Part shown: piece by piece, positions 43,024 to 52,045 of the stretch
Layout: each line of letters begins with the position of its first letter
Position numbering within the stretch: position 1 is the first letter of the stretch
Origin: CBFDBF01 sp050304615
Lineage (GTDB): Bacteria; Pseudomonadota; Gammaproteobacteria; Chromatiales; Chromatiaceae
DNA length: 64,000 nt
Direction: 5' to 3'
NCBI GenBank assembly: GCA_050304615.1
Contig: JBNLDW010000002.1
Location: 1 to 64,000 of the forward strand
Program-made: the position numbers and the translations under genes
Notes under the pieces: generated by a model
The model's input: the letters and a program-made list of their open reading frames with translations, nothing else
Told to the model about the DNA's origin: nothing
Databases searched by the model: none

Positions 43024-44142
43024 ATGGGTCTATTCAGCAAAACGGTCTTGGCCGAGATCAAGGATGAATTCAAGGCAGTCGATGAGATACGCCAGCAGCT
43101 TGAACCGGCAGATCTGAAGGCAGTATTGCTATTCGTTTCCGTCGACTACAACTTAGGCGACCTCGCTAAGGCACTGAAAGATGCCTTTACAGTCCCGGTC
43201 TTCGGTTGTACTACTGCTGGCCATATCGGCCCAGGTGGCTATCGACAGCGCGGACTGCAGGCAACAGGCATATACGGTAGTTCAATATCAGTTAAAATTG
43301 AGGTTATCCAGCCACTGGAGCAATGTCAGGCGATAGTCTCTGCCCTTGGTAAACAGATAGACCCTATCCCGCTAAATAGCGACAGACATAGATTCGGACT
43401 ACTGTTAGTGGATGGCCTTTCTAGAATGGAGGAACGGCTAACAGCATCGATACATCACTGCTTCCCAGACATACCATTGATCGGCGGATCAGCTGGAGAT
43501 GACCTTTCATTTCAATCTACCTATATCTTCGCCAACGGCCAGTTTATATCCAATGCAGCGGTATTGGCCCTGTTCGAAACAGACGCGCCCTTCGCGGCGT
43601 TCAAATTCCAGCATTTTGTTCCAACAGAGGAGCTATTGGTAGTAACAGATGCTGATGTTGACACACGTACAGTAAAGGAATTCAACGGTGAACAAGCCGC
43701 TCTAGTATATGCAAAACGATTAGGGCTTGCTGTCGATGATTTGTCTCCGGACGTATACTCACGTTTTCCGGTAATGATGAAATTGGGTGCGGATTATTAC
43801 GTCCGCTCTATTCAGCAGTGCAACGACGACCTAAGCCTGACCTTCTATTGCGCCATTGCCTCGGGCATTGTGTTGCGCCTTGGGAACGCGGTCAACCCCA
43901 TGGAGACAGCAGAAAAGGCGTTTGCTGACATCAAAAGACTGGTTCCCACCCTAAGCCTGATCATAGGATGCGACTGCATATTGCGTCGTTTAGAATTTGA
44001 AGGCACTAATCTAAGTGAGCAGATTGGAGAGCTGCTATCAGCAAACAAGGTGGTCGGTTTTAGTACCTATGGTGAACAGTTCAACGCACTACATATGAAC
44101 CAGACATTCACTGGCCTTGCGATCGGAGAATATAATGAGTGA
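43024..44142 (+). CDS. FIST domain sensor protein
   Basis: A 372-residue soluble protein. An N-terminal FIST domain (about 30-225, with VLLFVSVDYNLGDLAKALKD, VFGCTTAGHIGPGGYRQRG and IPLIGGSAGDDLSFQ) is followed by a FIST_C domain (about 225-370). FIST proteins sense small ligands and pass the signal to a partner kinase. The best-known group, NosP, binds nitric oxide through haem and sits beside a histidine kinase, as here. Whether this one binds haem cannot be seen. Its last bases overlap the kinase start by eight, so production is coupled. Confidence 0.85.
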   Translation: MGLFSKTVLAEIKDEFKAVDEIRQQLEPADLKAVLLFVSVDYNLGDLAKALKDAFTVPVFGCTTAGHIGPGGYRQRGLQATGIYGSSISVKIEVIQPLEQCQAIVSALGKQIDPIPLNSDRHRFGLLLVDGLSRMEERLTASIHHCFPDIPLIGGSAGDDLSFQSTYIFANGQFISNAAVLALFETDAPFAAFKFQHFVPTEELLVVTDADVDTRTVKEFNGEQAALVYAKRLGLAVDDLSPDVYSRFPVMMKLGADYYVRSIQQCNDDLSLTFYCAIASGIVLRLGNAVNPMETAEKAFADIKRLVPTLSLIIGCDCILRRLEFEGTNLSEQIGELLSANKVVGFSTYGEQFNALHMNQTFTGLAIGEYNE

Positions 44143-45139
44143 GAAAGTTAAGGAGCTAAAGCATCAACTCAAGGCTCAGAACAAAACTATTCGAGTGTTA
44201 TCGGAACGGCTGGAACAACAGATATCCGACGATATTACCGGATTTGCGCTGTTTGAACAGAATATTTCATTAGAAAACGTTGTTTCTGCACGCACCCAAG
44301 AGCTAGAACGCACCCTGTCAGAACTAAAGGCAGCCCAGGCAGAACTGCTTCATGCGCAAAAGCAACAGGCCATTGGCCAGTTAGCATCAGGCATAGCACA
44401 CGAGATCAACACACCGATCCAATACGTGGGAGATAATATAAAGTTTTTAACTGACTCTTTTGACGAACTACTCCAAACCATAATGTCATGTAAAAGTATG
44501 GCTACAGAAGGGAATGATACTGAAGATATGGATTACCTTATAAAAGAGGTGCCTCGAGCCCTTAAAGAGAGCGCAGAGGGGGTTGCATATATAGCCAGCA
44601 TTGTTAGCGCAATGAAGGAGTTCGCCCATCCCAGCGGCGATGCTATGCAGCAGATAGATATACATCAACTTATTCAGACAACCATTGCAATATCTCGTAA
44701 CGAATGGAAACACTCCGCAAATCTAGAGACCAATTTCGACCCGGAGCTACCGCCAGTCGATGGCCTTAAGGATGAGCTAGGCCAGGTCTTGCTTAATCTT
44801 ATAGTAAACGCCGCTCACGCCATTGAAGATAACAAAGAGCTGGGTGAGTCGGAGGGGATGATCCGCATCACCACCAGACGTGATAGTGACTGGATCGAAA
44901 TCCAGGTTGAAGATAACGGTTGCGGCATACCAGAGGCACTACGCCAAAAGATATTTGAGCCTTTCTTTACTACCAAAGATGTTGGGCGTGGCTCTGGACA
45001 GGGGTTAGCTATCGTGTACAGCATAGTAACTGACAAGCATCACGGAAAACTGAGCGTTCAATCAGAACAGGGGAAAGGTTCTATTTTCATTGTGCGCGTG
45101 CCTTTGGTAAACACAAAAGCTGAGGCCGCCTCGCATTAA
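44135..45139 (+). CDS. Soluble histidine kinase paired with the FIST sensor
   Basis: A 334-residue cytosolic kinase. An N-terminal coiled coil (about 1-75) leads to the phosphorylated histidine in LASGIAHEINTPIQYV (His89). The ATP domain shows QVLLNLIVNAAHAIEDN, VEDNGCGIP and FFTTKDVGRGSGQGLAI. It lacks membrane helices and a sensor domain, which fits input from the FIST protein. ATG 44135 has GGAG upstream and was preferred over 44117, which adds six residues. It resembles NahK-type partners only in context. Confidence 0.88.
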   Translation: MSEKVKELKHQLKAQNKTIRVLSERLEQQISDDITGFALFEQNISLENVVSARTQELERTLSELKAAQAELLHAQKQQAIGQLASGIAHEINTPIQYVGDNIKFLTDSFDELLQTIMSCKSMATEGNDTEDMDYLIKEVPRALKESAEGVAYIASIVSAMKEFAHPSGDAMQQIDIHQLIQTTIAISRNEWKHSANLETNFDPELPPVDGLKDELGQVLLNLIVNAAHAIEDNKELGESEGMIRITTRRDSDWIEIQVEDNGCGIPEALRQKIFEPFFTTKDVGRGSGQGLAIVYSIVTDKHHGKLSVQSEQGKGSIFIVRVPLVNTKAEAASH

Positions 45140-45475
45140 AGCAATTAAAAGAGGTTATTTTAATACCCTAGCAAAGCCTTTTTCCTATACAGTCAAAGCC
45201 CCCCTAGTCAAGAAGATGCGTCCACACAATCGCCCCGGGTGACCGTACTTCTTTAGTGCGCGAAAAAATGGCTAGAGGCCAGCACAATTTAGCGACAATA
45301 GTACAGAGCGCGCCCCTTCAGTACACGTGAATGTTTTGCTGGAGAGGGATGAAAACGGCTTGAATCATGCCTATACTCAGGATGTATATATGGAAGCACG
45401 ATCGGCAGCTTGATCAAACCTAACGTTAGGGACGCCATTCTACTTCCGCTCAATCCAAATCACTAGCGAGGCCAT
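45140..45475. other. Spacer between kinase and response-regulator genes
   Basis: 336 bases without a supportable gene. CCTAACGTTAGG at 45419-45430 is a perfect 12-base palindrome 46 bases before the next start, a possible operator. No terminator is evident, so the two halves of the signalling locus may still be joined. Confidence 0.45.
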
Positions 45476-47149
45476 GTGTTACTAAATGAAGGCAGTTACA
45501 GTAGTACAGGAATGGACGATTTATTTGCCAGCCTGCGCTATCTGATTATCGATGATTTTGAGCAAATGCGTGTCTCCTTCAAGGGGATGCTGACGAGCTT
45601 TGGTGCCGAAAACATTGATACCTGCCAAACTGGCGAGCTAGGCATGAAAGCACTCTCCACAAATAGTTACGATGTGGTGATATGTGACTACAACCTTGGG
45701 GACGGCAAGGATGGACAGCAGGTATTAGAAGAGGCACGCTACCTGGGCTATCTGGGCCACGCTTGCAGCTTTTTTATGATCACGGCTGAGAGCAATATGC
45801 CGATGGTACTCGGCGCATTGGAACAGCAACCTGACGAATATATGGTCAAGCCTATAAACACAGACGCACTACAACACCGCCTCGCAAATACACTGAAACG
45901 CAAACAACAACTCAAGGCAGTTGACCAGGCGCTGATGGAAGGAGACAAAACAAGTGCCATTGATCATTGCCAGGAGCAACGGGGCAAAGATCCTAAAAAG
46001 AATTTATATTTGGGAAAACTACAGGCCGAACTTTGCATCGATCTTGAGCGTTATGATGAGGCGGAAGTGATTTATAAAGAAGTGTTAAAGATTCGCGGCT
46101 TTCCATGGGCGACCTTTGCTTTAGCCAAAATCGAATTTTTTCGTAAAAACCTAGTGACCGCAGAGCGCCACTTTCGTGATTTAATTAAGGAGAATGAACA
46201 CTATGTTGAGGCCTATGATTGGCTGGCAATGGTATTGAATGAGAGGGGTGAAACAAAAGAGTCCCAAGAATTACTCCAGCAGGCGGTCAAACTCTCTCCG
46301 AAAACGGTCAGTAGACAGCGTAAACTTGGTGAGCTGGCAGTAAAACATGATGATTTCAAAACAGCTGAGCGCGCTTATCAGGCGGCCGTCCGCTGGGGAG
46401 AATACTCCTGTTTTTCCAGCGCTGATGAGTACCGTCAGCTGACTGATATTTATCTTAAAGGCGGCCAAAATCAAAAGGCGCTCAGACTGCTGGCCGATGG
46501 ACGTAAGCGATTTAACGGGCGTCCCTCAGAAGAGATTCAAGTACTGAGCAAGCAGGCCCGAGCTAAACTACTTATCAAAAAGAATGATGATATTGATACC
46601 TACCTGAAAAAGATTGATCAGTTAGTCAATGCGCACAAGGGTGTAATCGCCGCCGAGGATTTATTAGTCGTCGCCGATGACCTATTTAAGGTTTTTCGGC
46701 ATGATGAGGCAAAGGCATTGTTGGACGTACTACTGTGCAATCACCATGATGACGACAAATGGACAGATCGGGTGCGCCGACTTATGAAGCAACACAACAG
46801 AGAAGATGAGGCTGACGCCCTGATCAATAATAGCCGTGGCAAATTAAAAAAGATTCATGCCGAGTGCGCTTCACTTTTAGAAGGCGACAACATGGAAAAG
46901 GCAATAACCATGTTGAATGAAACCGTTGATGAATATCCGGCCAACAGGACACTCGCACTCATGTCGGTCAACGCCATGATTGATTACATGCGAGAACACG
47001 GGGTGGACAAAGACCTCCACTTCAAGTGTCGCTACTCGCTAAATCAGTTATTGGTGAAAAACCCACAGGATACTACTGCTGAGGAGCATCTTCGCATGCT
47101 ATCTCAACTGTCGACCCAACGAAAAAAGGAGTATTCAGTTGCAGAATAA
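45476..47149 (+). CDS. Response regulator with tetratricopeptide-repeat output
   Basis: A 557-residue cytosolic protein. The receiver domain (about 20-140) has acidic residues Asp26/Asp27, phospho-acceptor Asp71 (VVICDYNLG), Thr103 and Lys125 (MVKPIN). From about 170 it is a helical array of TPR-like repeats (AEVIYKEVLKIRGFPWATFALAKIEF, AEAYDWLAMVLNERGETKESQELL-type, AERAYQAAVRW). There is no DNA-binding or cyclase domain, so output is by protein contact, as in VieB-like regulators. GTG 45476 has GAGG six bases upstream; ATG 45512 is an alternative. Its end overlaps the next kinase gene. Confidence 0.85.
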   Translation: MLLNEGSYSSTGMDDLFASLRYLIIDDFEQMRVSFKGMLTSFGAENIDTCQTGELGMKALSTNSYDVVICDYNLGDGKDGQQVLEEARYLGYLGHACSFFMITAESNMPMVLGALEQQPDEYMVKPINTDALQHRLANTLKRKQQLKAVDQALMEGDKTSAIDHCQEQRGKDPKKNLYLGKLQAELCIDLERYDEAEVIYKEVLKIRGFPWATFALAKIEFFRKNLVTAERHFRDLIKENEHYVEAYDWLAMVLNERGETKESQELLQQAVKLSPKTVSRQRKLGELAVKHDDFKTAERAYQAAVRWGEYSCFSSADEYRQLTDIYLKGGQNQKALRLLADGRKRFNGRPSEEIQVLSKQARAKLLIKKNDDIDTYLKKIDQLVNAHKGVIAAEDLLVVADDLFKVFRHDEAKALLDVLLCNHHDDDKWTDRVRRLMKQHNREDEADALINNSRGKLKKIHAECASLLEGDNMEKAITMLNETVDEYPANRTLALMSVNAMIDYMREHGVDKDLHFKCRYSLNQLLVKNPQDTTAEEHLRMLSQLSTQRKKEYSVAE

Positions 47150-47843
47150 TAAACTGAAAGAAGCTAAATTATGCCTGACCCCGGCCTTCGCCATGGTCTC
47201 CCATGACATTAAAAACTCCCTCGGTATTTTACTGAAGCATATCGGCGCGATCTCGGAACAGTGCAATGTTGAGGTGGGCGGCATAAAGCAAGAGTGCGCA
47301 AACATGGAGTATGAGGTCAGACGCATTAACAGTAATCTGGTAAAGATGCTTACCCTATTTAAGGTCGAAGAAGGTAACTACATGCTAAATGTTGACGCCC
47401 ATTCCATGAGCGAGTTTCTCGAAGAAAGCATGCTGGAACATGGTGATCTTGCCAAGCAAAAAGGGATTGGTTATGAGATTGATTGTAGTGAAGAGCTGTA
47501 TTGGTATTTTGACCGAAACCTGATGAGCGGAGTGGTGAGCAACGCCATCAACAACGCCATGCGTTACACCAATGATTGGCTGAGGATTTCGGCACAAACC
47601 ACGAATGAGGGACTAGCAATTACCGTAGAGGATAACGGCGATGGCTTTCCCAAATCGATGCTAGAAAAACAGGGAGAGTTTTTTCGTCCAGAATCTGGGT
47701 TTCTCAATAACAATACCGGCCTTGGTCTCTATTTCACGCAGGTGGTGCTAGATCTTCACCAGCACGATGACAAACAGGGAAAGGTGACGCTCTCCAACGG
47801 AGGAGTACTGGGGGGCGGTAGTTGCAGTATCCTGCTACCGTGA
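47139..47843 (+). CDS. Small sensorless histidine kinase
   Basis: A 234-residue cytosolic kinase with the phospho-acceptor in AMVSHDIKNSLGILL (His22) and an ATPase domain with VVSNAINNAMRYTND, VEDNGDGFP and NNNTGLGLYFTQVVL. It has no input domain. The start is TTG 47139, with AAGGAG 8 bases upstream and an 11-base overlap with the response-regulator gene, so it is translationally coupled to it. It may act as phosphatase or kinase for that regulator; direction is not known. Confidence 0.85.
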   Translation: MQNNKLKEAKLCLTPAFAMVSHDIKNSLGILLKHIGAISEQCNVEVGGIKQECANMEYEVRRINSNLVKMLTLFKVEEGNYMLNVDAHSMSEFLEESMLEHGDLAKQKGIGYEIDCSEELYWYFDRNLMSGVVSNAINNAMRYTNDWLRISAQTTNEGLAITVEDNGDGFPKSMLEKQGEFFRPESGFLNNNTGLGLYFTQVVLDLHQHDDKQGKVTLSNGGVLGGGSCSILLP

Positions 47844-47881
47844 TCGTTGATCAGTTTCGCAGCATATCCAACCCGGATCTT

Positions 47882-47993
47882 TTCTCTTGCCCCTGTATAT
47901 TAGCTGCGAGCCTATTTCCTTTACTTGTCTAAAAGAAAATAGGCGAAAGAAAAAGACACTCCACGACTTGCCCTTCGGGTAGAGGGAACGCAG
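47882..47993. repeat. Intergenic hairpin repeat, copy B
   Basis: Inverted relative of the repeat at 3301-3404, sharing the blocks CTCCACGACTTGCCC and TAGCTGCGAG. Its hairpin pairs GCCTATTTCCTTTA (47910-47923) with AAAAGAAAATAGGC (47931-47944). The stem bases differ from copy A but still pair, so structure is conserved over sequence. It lies between the convergent signalling operon and the Mrp-linked complex operon and may serve as a transcription barrier. Confidence 0.7.
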
Positions 47994-47995
47994 AT

Positions 47996-48505
47996 CTAAA
48001 CCCCACCCCCCCGGTGTACTATTTCATAATAGAGCTTCTCCAACTCTGTTTTGTGCTGGGTCTCTTCGTCAGCCAGAAAGCTGAATAGATCCTTGATCGG
48101 GCCAGGACTGGTTGACTCTGCCAGGGCACGGTACTGCTCCATGGCGATCTGTTCGCGCCCCAAGGCATACTGCAACACCGCCTGATCATCTACCGTATCT
48201 CCCAGTTCAGGTAGCTGAATCGCATCGGAAAAGTGGCTGTCACTGGCCGGGGTCTCGACCAACCCCTTGAGCTGCTCCTCAAGGTCAGGACGGGCGCGGA
48301 GCTCGGTAAACAACGTAAAGTGGCGCTGCTCCTCCTCCGCTAGCTCTTCCGCTAGGTAACGCATCTGTTTGTTTACCTGCGGTGCCAGAGCAACATAAAA
48401 GTCGCGGGCGGTACGCTCAAACTCAATAGCCACCTCCAAGATCTCGGCCAGAGTTTTCTTGGACCGCAGCTTGTTGTAACCATTGGATGCGCCTTCATCG
48501 CTCAT
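47996..48505 (-). CDS. Ferritin-like (rubrerythrin-type) di-iron protein
   Basis: A 169-residue soluble four-helix protein. Di-iron ligands are seen in IEFERTARDFY (about 29-39), LAEEEQRHFTLF (about 55-66), GREQIAMEQYRAL and FLADEETQHKTELEKLY (about 143-159), the E...ExxH pattern repeated twice. It lacks the rubredoxin part of true rubrerythrin. Such proteins consume peroxide or oxygen, or handle iron. It begins 11 bases after the flavoprotein fusion and is therefore the last gene of the Mrp-linked complex operon, perhaps protecting its many iron-sulfur clusters. Confidence 0.88.
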   Translation of the reverse strand: MSDEGASNGYNKLRSKKTLAEILEVAIEFERTARDFYVALAPQVNKQMRYLAEELAEEEQRHFTLFTELRARPDLEEQLKGLVETPASDSHFSDAIQLPELGDTVDDQAVLQYALGREQIAMEQYRALAESTSPGPIKDLFSFLADEETQHKTELEKLYYEIVHRGGGV

Positions 48506-48516
48506 GCCGTACCCTC

Positions 48517-50313
48517 CTACTTTCTGTTTCGGCCACTCAGGTAGCTATCGATACTGGCTGCTGTCCGGTGACCGTCCGCCACCGCATGGACCACATCCGG
48601 ACCCTTGACGCAATCACCGGCCGCCCATAACCATGGCTCTGAGGTGCGCCCGTCACCGTCTACCGTAATACGGCCCCGGTTCCACTCCAGTTTTTCCGTC
48701 AGCTCTTCACCCAGCAGACCTACGTCAGACATCTGGCCGATGGCCTCGATCACCATGTCACCGGCGTGGAACTGCTCATCGGTTTCATCGTAACTAGGCG
48801 CGAACTGGCCCTGCTCATCAAAGATAGACTTTACATGCCAGGTTATCAGTCCGGTGACCCTGCCGTCCTCAATGGTTATCTGCTGTGGTCCGCGGGCATC
48901 CAGGATCTTAATACCTTCCTCCCCGCACTCCTTCACCTCTTCCGGATCTGCCAGGAAGTGAGCGAAGTCTTCCAGCGCGGTAACCGTAAGCTTGACCTCG
49001 CCGTGCTGCTGTTGCTGCAACCGTGCCATACTGCGGGCGATGTCCATGGCCACGTTACCGCCACCGATCACCACTATTTGGCGAGGTGCCTCGATGGGCT
49101 CTCCATCGGTGATGGCGCGCAATAGATCCACCGACTTGGGAACATCTTTGTGCTCCGAACCAGGTATCCTGGTGGAACGTCCCAGGTGCAAACCGATAGA
49201 GAGTAGCACCGCATCGTACTCTTGGCGCAACTGGTCAATGGAGACATCCACACCAACTTGGCTGTTGCAGTGGATCTCCACACCCATGGCGCGGATGACA
49301 TCTACATCACGGTCGATCATATCGTAAGGCAGACGGTATTCAGGAATACCGTAACGGGTCATACCGCCGGGGTGTGCCCGCGCCTCATGCACCACCACCT
49401 TATGGCCTTTCCGCGCCAGATCGTAGGCGGTGGTCAGGCCTGCAGGCCCGGCGCCGATGATGGCAATCCTCTTGCCTGTAGCCGGGGCAGGAGCACCAAC
49501 GATCTCATTGTATTGTTCGTAGGGCACCTGGTCGGTAATGTGTCGTTTGAGCCAGCGGATGGCGAGCGGATCACCCTCGTGATGCACGGCGCAGACGGTC
49601 TCACACTTGTGGGTACATACCCGTCCGCACACCTCGGAGAATGGATTGGTCTCGTACAGCAGTTCCAGTCCGTGCTGGTAGTCGCCATCACGCACCGCGG
49701 CGATGTAATCGGGGATCGACATATGGGCTGGGCAGGTGGCAATACAGAGACCACAGGAGACGCAACGGTCCGCCTCAAGCTGGGCCTGCTCCACCGAGTA
49801 GCCATGCACGATCTCGTCGAAGGAGCCGATACGCACATCAGGCTCCAGTTCACCCATGTGCTCCCTAGTCATTGGAGTTAGGTGATAGCCATCAGGCCGT
49901 CTGTAGCCCAGCTTGGCATCGTCCCAAGACTTCTTATCGACGCCGGGGATAAAACGGAAGACGTCGGGATCTGCATCCACCCACTTATACTCGTTGGACA
50001 TGGTGAGCGAGCCGGTCATGCAGATATCCACACACAGTGCACACCAGCAGCAACGGCCGTAATCGATACGGGGACGCAGGCCGGAGTCACCCTGCTCCGT
50101 TGGAATCCCATCCACCGGCACCATATCAATAGCCGCATTCTGACAGATCGCCTCACAGCTGCCGCAACCGATGCACTTATCAACATCGTTCTGGTGGAAG
50201 CCACGATAGCGCGCGGCGCCAGGACGCTCATTTAGCGGATCGCGGATGGTAACCGGATCGCGAAATAGATTCTTCCACGCGGTAAAGGGTGAGAGGACGT
50301 CGCGTATACTCAT
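48517..50313 (-). CDS. NuoI/MbxN-like ferredoxin subunit fused to a GltD/NfnB-like NAD(P)H flavoprotein
   Basis: A 598-residue protein. Residues 1-105 form the two-cluster ferredoxin subunit that links peripheral and core arms of complex I: Cys47-50-53-57 and Cys88-91-94-98, each C-x2-C-x2-C-x3-C. Residues 170-245 have Cys184-187-190-194 and Cys229-233-237-241, as in the N terminus of glutamate synthase small subunits. An FAD site GAGPAG (287-292), an NAD(P) site VVIGGGNVAMD (414-424) and a closing GDCVKGPDVVHAVADGH follow. It should oxidise or reduce NAD(P)H and pass electrons to the NuoB-like subunit. It starts 2 bases after the NuoD-like stop. No NuoE, F or G is present. Confidence 0.9.
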   Translation of the reverse strand: MSIRDVLSPFTAWKNLFRDPVTIRDPLNERPGAARYRGFHQNDVDKCIGCGSCEAICQNAAIDMVPVDGIPTEQGDSGLRPRIDYGRCCWCALCVDICMTGSLTMSNEYKWVDADPDVFRFIPGVDKKSWDDAKLGYRRPDGYHLTPMTREHMGELEPDVRIGSFDEIVHGYSVEQAQLEADRCVSCGLCIATCPAHMSIPDYIAAVRDGDYQHGLELLYETNPFSEVCGRVCTHKCETVCAVHHEGDPLAIRWLKRHITDQVPYEQYNEIVGAPAPATGKRIAIIGAGPAGLTTAYDLARKGHKVVVHEARAHPGGMTRYGIPEYRLPYDMIDRDVDVIRAMGVEIHCNSQVGVDVSIDQLRQEYDAVLLSIGLHLGRSTRIPGSEHKDVPKSVDLLRAITDGEPIEAPRQIVVIGGGNVAMDIARSMARLQQQQHGEVKLTVTALEDFAHFLADPEEVKECGEEGIKILDARGPQQITIEDGRVTGLITWHVKSIFDEQGQFAPSYDETDEQFHAGDMVIEAIGQMSDVGLLGEELTEKLEWNRGRITVDGDGRTSEPWLWAAGDCVKGPDVVHAVADGHRTAASIDSYLSGRNRK

Positions 50314-50315
50314 GC

Positions 50316-51491
50316 CTACCTCTCAATCTCTGGTGGATAGGTGTGCAGTGAAACCATCAGCGCAGCCACATCAGAGATATTTACGTTGACGATCAGCCGC
50401 TCCAACAAGGCCATGGCATGGGTGTATGATGGTCCACGCACGTTGACTCGACGCGGATAGCCGCTGCCATCGGTAACCAGATAGTAGCCGTATTCGCCGC
50501 GTGAGCACTCGCCACGGATATAGGTCTCGCCACGCGGGATCTTCCAGTGCAACACATTGGGGATCTTGGCCATCAATGGCCCCTCGTTAGGCATCTTGGC
50601 CAGTATCTGCCGTATCAGATCTACCGACATCAGTAGATCGCGACGGCGCACATCGGCCCGCGCATATACATCCGACTCGGTTGCCACCACCGGCTCAAAC
50701 TCCAGTTCTGGATAGACCAGATAGGGCTGATCCTTGCGCACATCCTTGGCTACGCCGGCGGCACGAGCGACGGGGCCGGTAACACCGTAGGAATCGATCA
50801 GTTGCGGATCGACATAACCGAGACCGACAGTACGCTTCTTAAACACGGCGTTGCAGTACATCACCTCATAGACATCCTTGAGGGTACTCTCGATCTCCTG
50901 CAGGGTCTTCTCCATACGTTTTGCAAAGCCCTGCGGCAGGCCGTCGCGCACCCCGCCAGGAAGAATGAACATATGGTAGATGCGCGCACCGGTCAGCTCT
51001 TCGAAACGATCCAGCATCAGATCACGCACATATGTTGTCCACTGACCAATCACACCCTGACCTAAGGCACCAGCCTGACCACCAAGGTACATCAGATAGC
51101 TGTTGACCCGTCCCATCTCCAGGATGAGCGTGCGTATCCAGTCGGCGCGCTCGGGCGACTTGATCCCCGCCAGTTCCTCCACCGCCGCAGCATAGCAGTA
51201 CTCATTGAAATCCGGCTCCGGCACACAGACGCGACAGACTATGGGGAAACACTGGATGAAGGTACGCCGCTCCATCAATTTTTCGAAGCCGCGGTGCAGG
51301 TAGCCAACGTGGGTCTTACCTGCGACCACTTCATCGCCACAGACGGTAAGCTCCAGTGACATGTTACCGGTGATGCCAGGGTGTTGTGGTCCCTGCCACA
51401 GTTTTAGGTATTTGCCCGACGTCAAATCTATATCAAGGCTGCCATCAGCCTTTTTCTGCGGGTATTGATTACGTTCCGGTTGATACGTCAT
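50316..51491 (-). CDS. NuoD/MbxL-like large subunit
   Basis: A 391-residue homologue of the 49-kDa complex I subunit and of [NiFe] hydrogenase large subunits. The loop LWQGPQHPGITG (about 31-42) is retained. Of the two CxxC pairs that hold nickel in hydrogenases, only the first is present (CRVC, 86-89). The C terminus ends VAALMVSLHTYPPEIER with no cysteine, so hydrogenase activity is excluded. Nuo subunits lack both pairs; having the first only is what I recall of archaeal Mbx/Mbs subunits. ATG 51491 was chosen because it follows the nuoC-like stop by one base in this operon and leaves the family start intact. Confidence 0.9.
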   Translation of the reverse strand: MTYQPERNQYPQKKADGSLDIDLTSGKYLKLWQGPQHPGITGNMSLELTVCGDEVVAGKTHVGYLHRGFEKLMERRTFIQCFPIVCRVCVPEPDFNEYCYAAAVEELAGIKSPERADWIRTLILEMGRVNSYLMYLGGQAGALGQGVIGQWTTYVRDLMLDRFEELTGARIYHMFILPGGVRDGLPQGFAKRMEKTLQEIESTLKDVYEVMYCNAVFKKRTVGLGYVDPQLIDSYGVTGPVARAAGVAKDVRKDQPYLVYPELEFEPVVATESDVYARADVRRRDLLMSVDLIRQILAKMPNEGPLMAKIPNVLHWKIPRGETYIRGECSRGEYGYYLVTDGSGYPRRVNVRGPSYTHAMALLERLIVNVNISDVAALMVSLHTYPPEIER

Positions 51492-51492
51492 G

Positions 51493-52026
51493 TTATGCAC
51501 CATCCGGATAGAGTTGTTCTTGCATGTACTCCGCCGGATCTTTGCTCTCCCGGCCAGGCCGGTGACCATATGTCTCCTCGGAGTACTTCAAGGTATCGAA
51601 GTCACGGCGGTAGGGTGGAATGTCATTCCAGCCTTCAAGGATGAACTCTTCATCCACCCCGGGGCTATCGGGAAAGTCGATACCAAACATCTCGCGCAAT
51701 TCGCGTTGATAGGTGGCAGCGGTTGGCCAGATATCGTGGATACTCTCCATAGTGGCGCTGTCACGAGACAGCATCACCCGCAGGCCAATATCCCGGCCAC
51801 CCTCCCTGTTGGAGAGCAGATAGGTCAACTGAAACTGACCATCTTCAATCCAGTCCACGGCGGTCAATAGAACTAGGTGGCTGTACCCCTCTTGGTCACG
51901 CAGATGCAGCAGTAACGAACGCAGCTGTGCCTGCGCTACGGTAATAAAGGCAAGATCGTCCCGCTGCTCGGTTAGTTCACCGAGTTGAAATCGATCCTTT
52001 AGCTGTCTATAGAGTGTTTGCATCAT
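51493..52026 (-). CDS. NuoC/MbxK-like subunit
   Basis: A 177-residue soluble subunit matching the 30-kDa complex I protein. Visible are YSHLVLLTAVDWIEDGQFQLTYLL-type strands and the signature IWPTAATYQRELREMFGIDFPD, followed by PPYRRDF. It holds no cofactor and packs against NuoD- and NuoI-type subunits. It is a separate gene, not fused to nuoD. It lies 19 bases after the NuoB-like gene and one base before the NuoD-like start on the minus strand. Confidence 0.93.
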   Translation of the reverse strand: MMQTLYRQLKDRFQLGELTEQRDDLAFITVAQAQLRSLLLHLRDQEGYSHLVLLTAVDWIEDGQFQLTYLLSNREGGRDIGLRVMLSRDSATMESIHDIWPTAATYQRELREMFGIDFPDSPGVDEEFILEGWNDIPPYRRDFDTLKYSEETYGHRPGRESKDPAEYMQEQLYPDGA

Positions 52027-52045
52027 TTATATTTTCTATCCGACA

